From positions 1-8,715 of the forward strand of contig JAPULD010000258.1 in NCBI GenBank assembly GCA_027295365.1: a DNA stretch of 8,715 nt, given 5' to 3'. The notes under the pieces were generated by a model. The model was not told where the DNA came from, searched no databases, and saw only the letters and a program-made list of their open reading frames with translations. The position numbers and the translations under genes were made by a program. Of the stretch, positions 6,638 through 8,715 are shown in pieces (position 1 is the first letter of the stretch; every line of letters starts with the position of its first letter). This DNA comes from Planctomycetota bacterium (GTDB taxonomy: Bacteria; Planctomycetota; Phycisphaerae; Phycisphaerales; SM1A02).

Positions 6638-7945
6638 ATGCATCTGACTCGCCGTTACTTTCTGCAATCGACCGGGGCCTTGAGCGCGTATCTGGGCGTC
6701 GCGCCGATGGGCCTGCTCGACCCGACTGCGATGGCCTCAACGAGCCTGCGTCAAGTGAGCAAGGGCAAGACGCTGGTGGTGATCTTCCTCCGGGGCGGAG
6801 CCGACGGGCTCAACCTCGTCATTCCTCATGGCGATCCGTCGTACGCTGGCTTGCGCCGCAATACGTTGATCGCGCCGCCAAGTGCAGGGGGGGGTGGCAA
6901 TCACACCATCGACCTCGATGGCTACTTCGGCCTGCACCCCCGGATGCAGCCCTTGATGGATCATTTCAATTCAGGCGTCGCCGTGGCCGCCCAAGCGGTT
7001 GGCTACGACAAGAACACGCGCTCGCACTTCGAGGAGCAGGACGTCTGGGAGACCGGGATCATCGGCAACACCGTCAATTCCGATGGCTGGCTGAATCGGC
7101 ATCTCGCCACCAGCGAGGGCCATGGGCCGATCCGTGCCGTCTCGATCGGGAACAACCTGCCTCGCATCCTCCGGGGCGACGTTCCGACCTACGCGGTGCG
7201 GGGCATCGAGGACCTCGCGGTGCCCGACGTCAAGGGCGTCGATCCCGATGCGGTCATCGCGGCTCTCGAACACGCCTACTGCACGCCCCGTCCCGGTCAG
7301 GCCGACGACGCCCGGGACCTGCTCAACCAGAGCGGGGCCATCACCCTCGAAGGCATGAAGCAGATGAGCGGCATCATCAACCAGCCGTACGAACCCAGCG
7401 CCACCTATCCCAACACCGACCTGTCGCGAAAGCTGATGCAGGTGGCGAGGCTGATCAAGTCCGATGTCGGGCTCGAAGTGGCGGAGGTCGATTATGGGGG
7501 TTGGGACACCCACCAGAACCAGGGCGGGGCCAACGGTGCGTTTGCCAATCTCGCGGGAGCTCTCGCTGGGGCGATGGACGCGTTCGTCCGCGACCTGGGC
7601 GATCGACTCGACGACGTGGTTGTGGTGACGCTGACCGATTTTGGGCGCACCGCCCGGGAGAATGGCACCAACGGCACCGACCATGGCTGGGCCAACTGCA
7701 TGTTCCTGTTGGGGGGTCCCGTGGCCAAGGCGAACAAAGCCGCGGCGGATCGGGGTGAGCAGCGCAAGGTCGTCGCCGACTGGCCCGGTCTCGCCCCCGA
7801 CCAACTCCACCAGCAACGCGATCTGCTGCACACCACGGACTTCCGCGACGTGCTGGCAGAACTGGTGCAGGTGCACCTGGGGAATCCGAACCTCAAGACG
7901 GTCTTGCCCCAGCACGAGTTCAAGTCGGTGGGGTTGATTGCATAA
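6638..7945 (+). CDS. Tat-exported DUF1501 protein (alkaline phosphatase/sulfatase superfamily)
   Basis: This 435-residue protein is a full-length DUF1501 member. The N-terminus carries a near-perfect twin-arginine signal, TRRYFLQ (residues 4-10, R5 and R6), a hydrophobic stretch, and a possible AxA cleavage site at 31-33 (AMA). Tat export implies folding, probably with metals, before crossing the membrane. Family motifs include LVVIFLRGGADGLN (46-59, D56), GLHPRM (98-103), SHFEEQDVWETG (129-140), YGGWDTHQNQ (286-295), LTDFGRT (332-338) and GTDHGWA (346-352, D348 and H349); the Asp and His residues are candidate metal ligands by analogy with alkaline phosphatases. Its substrate is unknown. The start is set by AGGAG at 6627-6631, 6 bases before the ATG. 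It lies 29 bases after the DUF1800 gene, the usual partner. No terminator is visible after the stop. A G8 run at 6887-6894 encodes part of a four-glycine loop (84-87). Confidence 0.93.
   Translation: MHLTRRYFLQSTGALSAYLGVAPMGLLDPTAMASTSLRQVSKGKTLVVIFLRGGADGLNLVIPHGDPSYAGLRRNTLIAPPSAGGGGNHTIDLDGYFGLHPRMQPLMDHFNSGVAVAAQAVGYDKNTRSHFEEQDVWETGIIGNTVNSDGWLNRHLATSEGHGPIRAVSIGNNLPRILRGDVPTYAVRGIEDLAVPDVKGVDPDAVIAALEHAYCTPRPGQADDARDLLNQSGAITLEGMKQMSGIINQPYEPSATYPNTDLSRKLMQVARLIKSDVGLEVAEVDYGGWDTHQNQGGANGAFANLAGALAGAMDAFVRDLGDRLDDVVVVTLTDFGRTARENGTNGTDHGWANCMFLLGGPVAKANKAAADRGEQRKVVADWPGLAPDQLHQQRDLLHTTDFRDVLAELVQVHLGNPNLKTVLPQHEFKSVGLIA
6887..6894 (+). repeat. Eight-G homopolymer inside the DUF1501 gene
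   Basis: Eight consecutive G residues encode part of a Gly-rich loop (residues 84-87) early in the mature DUF1501 protein. It is the second G8 tract inside a gene for an exported protein in this window. The frame is intact here; a one-base change would abolish the product. Confidence 0.7.
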
Positions 7946-8146
7946 AAAGAGAAATCGGAAGAAAAAAAGGGTCGGACTAGAAGCGTCGCTTACGGTCTGC
8001 TTGTTGCCACTATTAATTTAAGACTCCCGTCCCCATTCCTGCTTAACGATTTTACGTATTAGTCCCGTTATCCTAACCTAATTGCTAGCGATTGAGGAAG
8101 CGACCGAGAATTGCAGATGCGCTGATTTGCATAGGAGTAGGTATTA
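7946..8146. other. Intergenic region with A-rich tract and composition change
   Basis: This 201-base gap holds no gene I can support. It begins with a purine-rich, A-tract segment (7944-7971), followed by a compact palindrome AAGCG-T-CGCTT (7981-7991) and then an AT-richer stretch (about 8007-8090) that may contain the promoter of the next gene, although no convincing -35/-10 pair was found. A 7-base inverted repeat links 7985-7991 with 8098-8104. There is no T-run hairpin to terminate the DUF1501 transcript. No tRNA, attachment-site duplication or transposon end was recognised. Confidence 0.5.
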
Positions 8147-8715
8147 ATGGAACGAGAACCGCTTGAAAAAGCGATCCATGAAGCATTGAGTGAGTTGGGA
8201 GGCTATGCTCGGGGCCAGCAGGCTGATGGCTTCGACTTGGACGCTAAAATACAGTCTTCAGCTGCCATCAAGCTGGTCGAAGGTGTCCTTGAGAAGATGG
8301 AAGAATTCCAACCGGAACGGTTGCCTCGAATAAGCAACGGTTGTGGATTCATATCGTTGATGCCCTACAACTTTGCGGCTTTGGTAATTCGCGTCGGCCT
8401 CGATCGCGGTTCTGCGGGTGAAGCTGTAGCTTGGCTTGAAAAAGTACTGAATATGCGCGTGGCTGATGGACTCCATGTTCTCGTATGCTGGGGACTGAGT
8501 CCAAAGCAAATCGTTCAGATCTCCGAAGACGTATTCATCATGCCAATTGAGCAACTTCCTCAATCGGTTGCAAAGCAAAATGCACTCAAGGCTCACTCCT
8601 TTGATGGACACCTCATGCCGCCATCGTCCATTTGGAATCGACCAACGGCGGTTCTGATCTACCGTGTCAAATTCGATCCGTTTCTATTTCGTCCAGGCGA
8701 AAGAGAAATATCGAA
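8147..8715 (+). CDS. Hypothetical protein, N-terminal part (runs off the window)
   Basis: The frame is open from ATG 8147 to the window end, giving 189 residues with no stop. AGGAG at 8133-8137 lies 9 bases upstream, and an in-frame TAG at 8138-8140 excludes an earlier start. I do not recognise the family. There is no signal peptide or membrane segment, so it is probably cytoplasmic. Residues 1-60 are charged and look helical (KLVEGVLEKMEEF at 42-54). A mixed alpha/beta region follows, with MPYNFAALVIRVGL (72-85), AVAWLEKVLNMR (93-104) and GLHVLVCWGLSPKQ (108-121), then EDVFIMPIEQLPQS (127-140) and PTAVLIYRVKF (166-176). The late pattern is faintly like N-terminal regions of HEPN-type defence proteins, but this is only a guess. 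Codons end in A or T more often than in neighbouring genes: 26 G+C of 60 bases at 8521-8580 against 44 of 60 at 7261-7320. This suggests a different origin. Confidence 0.75.
   Translation, partial: MEREPLEKAIHEALSELGGYARGQQADGFDLDAKIQSSAAIKLVEGVLEKMEEFQPERLPRISNGCGFISLMPYNFAALVIRVGLDRGSAGEAVAWLEKVLNMRVADGLHVLVCWGLSPKQIVQISEDVFIMPIEQLPQSVAKQNALKAHSFDGHLMPPSSIWNRPTAVLIYRVKFDPFLFRPGEREIS

Noticed and set aside
6565..7758. A 397-codon + strand frame overlapping the DUF1501 gene in another frame.
   Set aside because: Its product is dominated by Arg, Gly and Ser and has no motif, while the overlapping DUF1501 frame carries all family motifs and a good ribosome binding site.
6971..7915. A 314-codon - strand frame opposite the DUF1501 gene.
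   Set aside because: It is an antisense shadow of the DUF1501 coding sequence.
7946..8146. tRNA, riboswitch or attachment site in the gap before the unknown gene.
   Set aside because: No cloverleaf, no recognisable riboswitch core and no direct repeat pair could be found by eye.
8258..8611. A 117-codon - strand frame at the right edge.
   Set aside because: It lies entirely inside the longer + strand frame starting at 8147, which has a ribosome binding site and stays open to the window end; I could not identify a domain in it. It is kept only as a minor alternative.
1..8715. CRISPR array, insertion sequence, transposase or integrase.
   Set aside because: No regularly spaced repeats, terminal inverted repeats around a gene, or DDE/recombinase motifs are present.

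Overview
The window looks like chromosomal DNA from a GC-rich, free-living bacterium. Planctomycetota is the best guess. The main reason is a DUF1800 protein next to a Tat-exported DUF1501 protein, with the DUF1800 protein carrying a long N-terminal array of Ig-like and carbohydrate-binding-like modules. This lineage call is an inference from gene content; there is no rRNA or tRNA in the window to confirm it.

Layout, left to right, with every supported gene on the + strand. Positions 1-137 hold the 3' end of an unidentified upstream transcription unit: a GAAA-tetraloop hairpin followed by a strong intrinsic terminator. Positions 138-255 are a short promoter and leader region. Positions 256-2792 form a probable two-gene operon with an 8-base gap: a signal-peptide-bearing YtcJ-type amidohydrolase (256-1971) and a ComF-family phosphoribosyltransferase with a zinc-ribbon-like N-terminus (1980-2792). 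Positions 2793-2897 hold a second candidate promoter and a clear ribosome binding site.

Positions 2898-7945 form a second two-gene unit with a 29-base gap. The first gene encodes a 1236-residue secreted protein: signal peptide, Ig-like domains, two CBM60/CBM36-like modules, a Met-rich linker and a C-terminal DUF1800 domain. The second encodes a 435-residue DUF1501 protein of the alkaline phosphatase/sulfatase superfamily with a textbook twin-arginine signal. The two products are probably exported by different routes, Sec and Tat, and DUF1800/DUF1501 pairs are a recurrent but biochemically uncharacterised combination. The added glycan-binding-like modules suggest an envelope or extracellular polysaccharide role.

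After 7945 the character changes. A 201-base gap with A-rich and AT-rich stretches leads to an unrecognised gene (8147 onward, cut by the window edge) with visibly lower GC and more A/T-ending codons. This may be the edge of an acquired segment. The most interesting items are the modular DUF1800/DUF1501 pair with its duplicated glycan-binding motif, the Met-rich linker built on a 15-base duplication, and the unknown gene at the right edge. No CRISPR array, transposase, integrase, tRNA or rRNA was seen.
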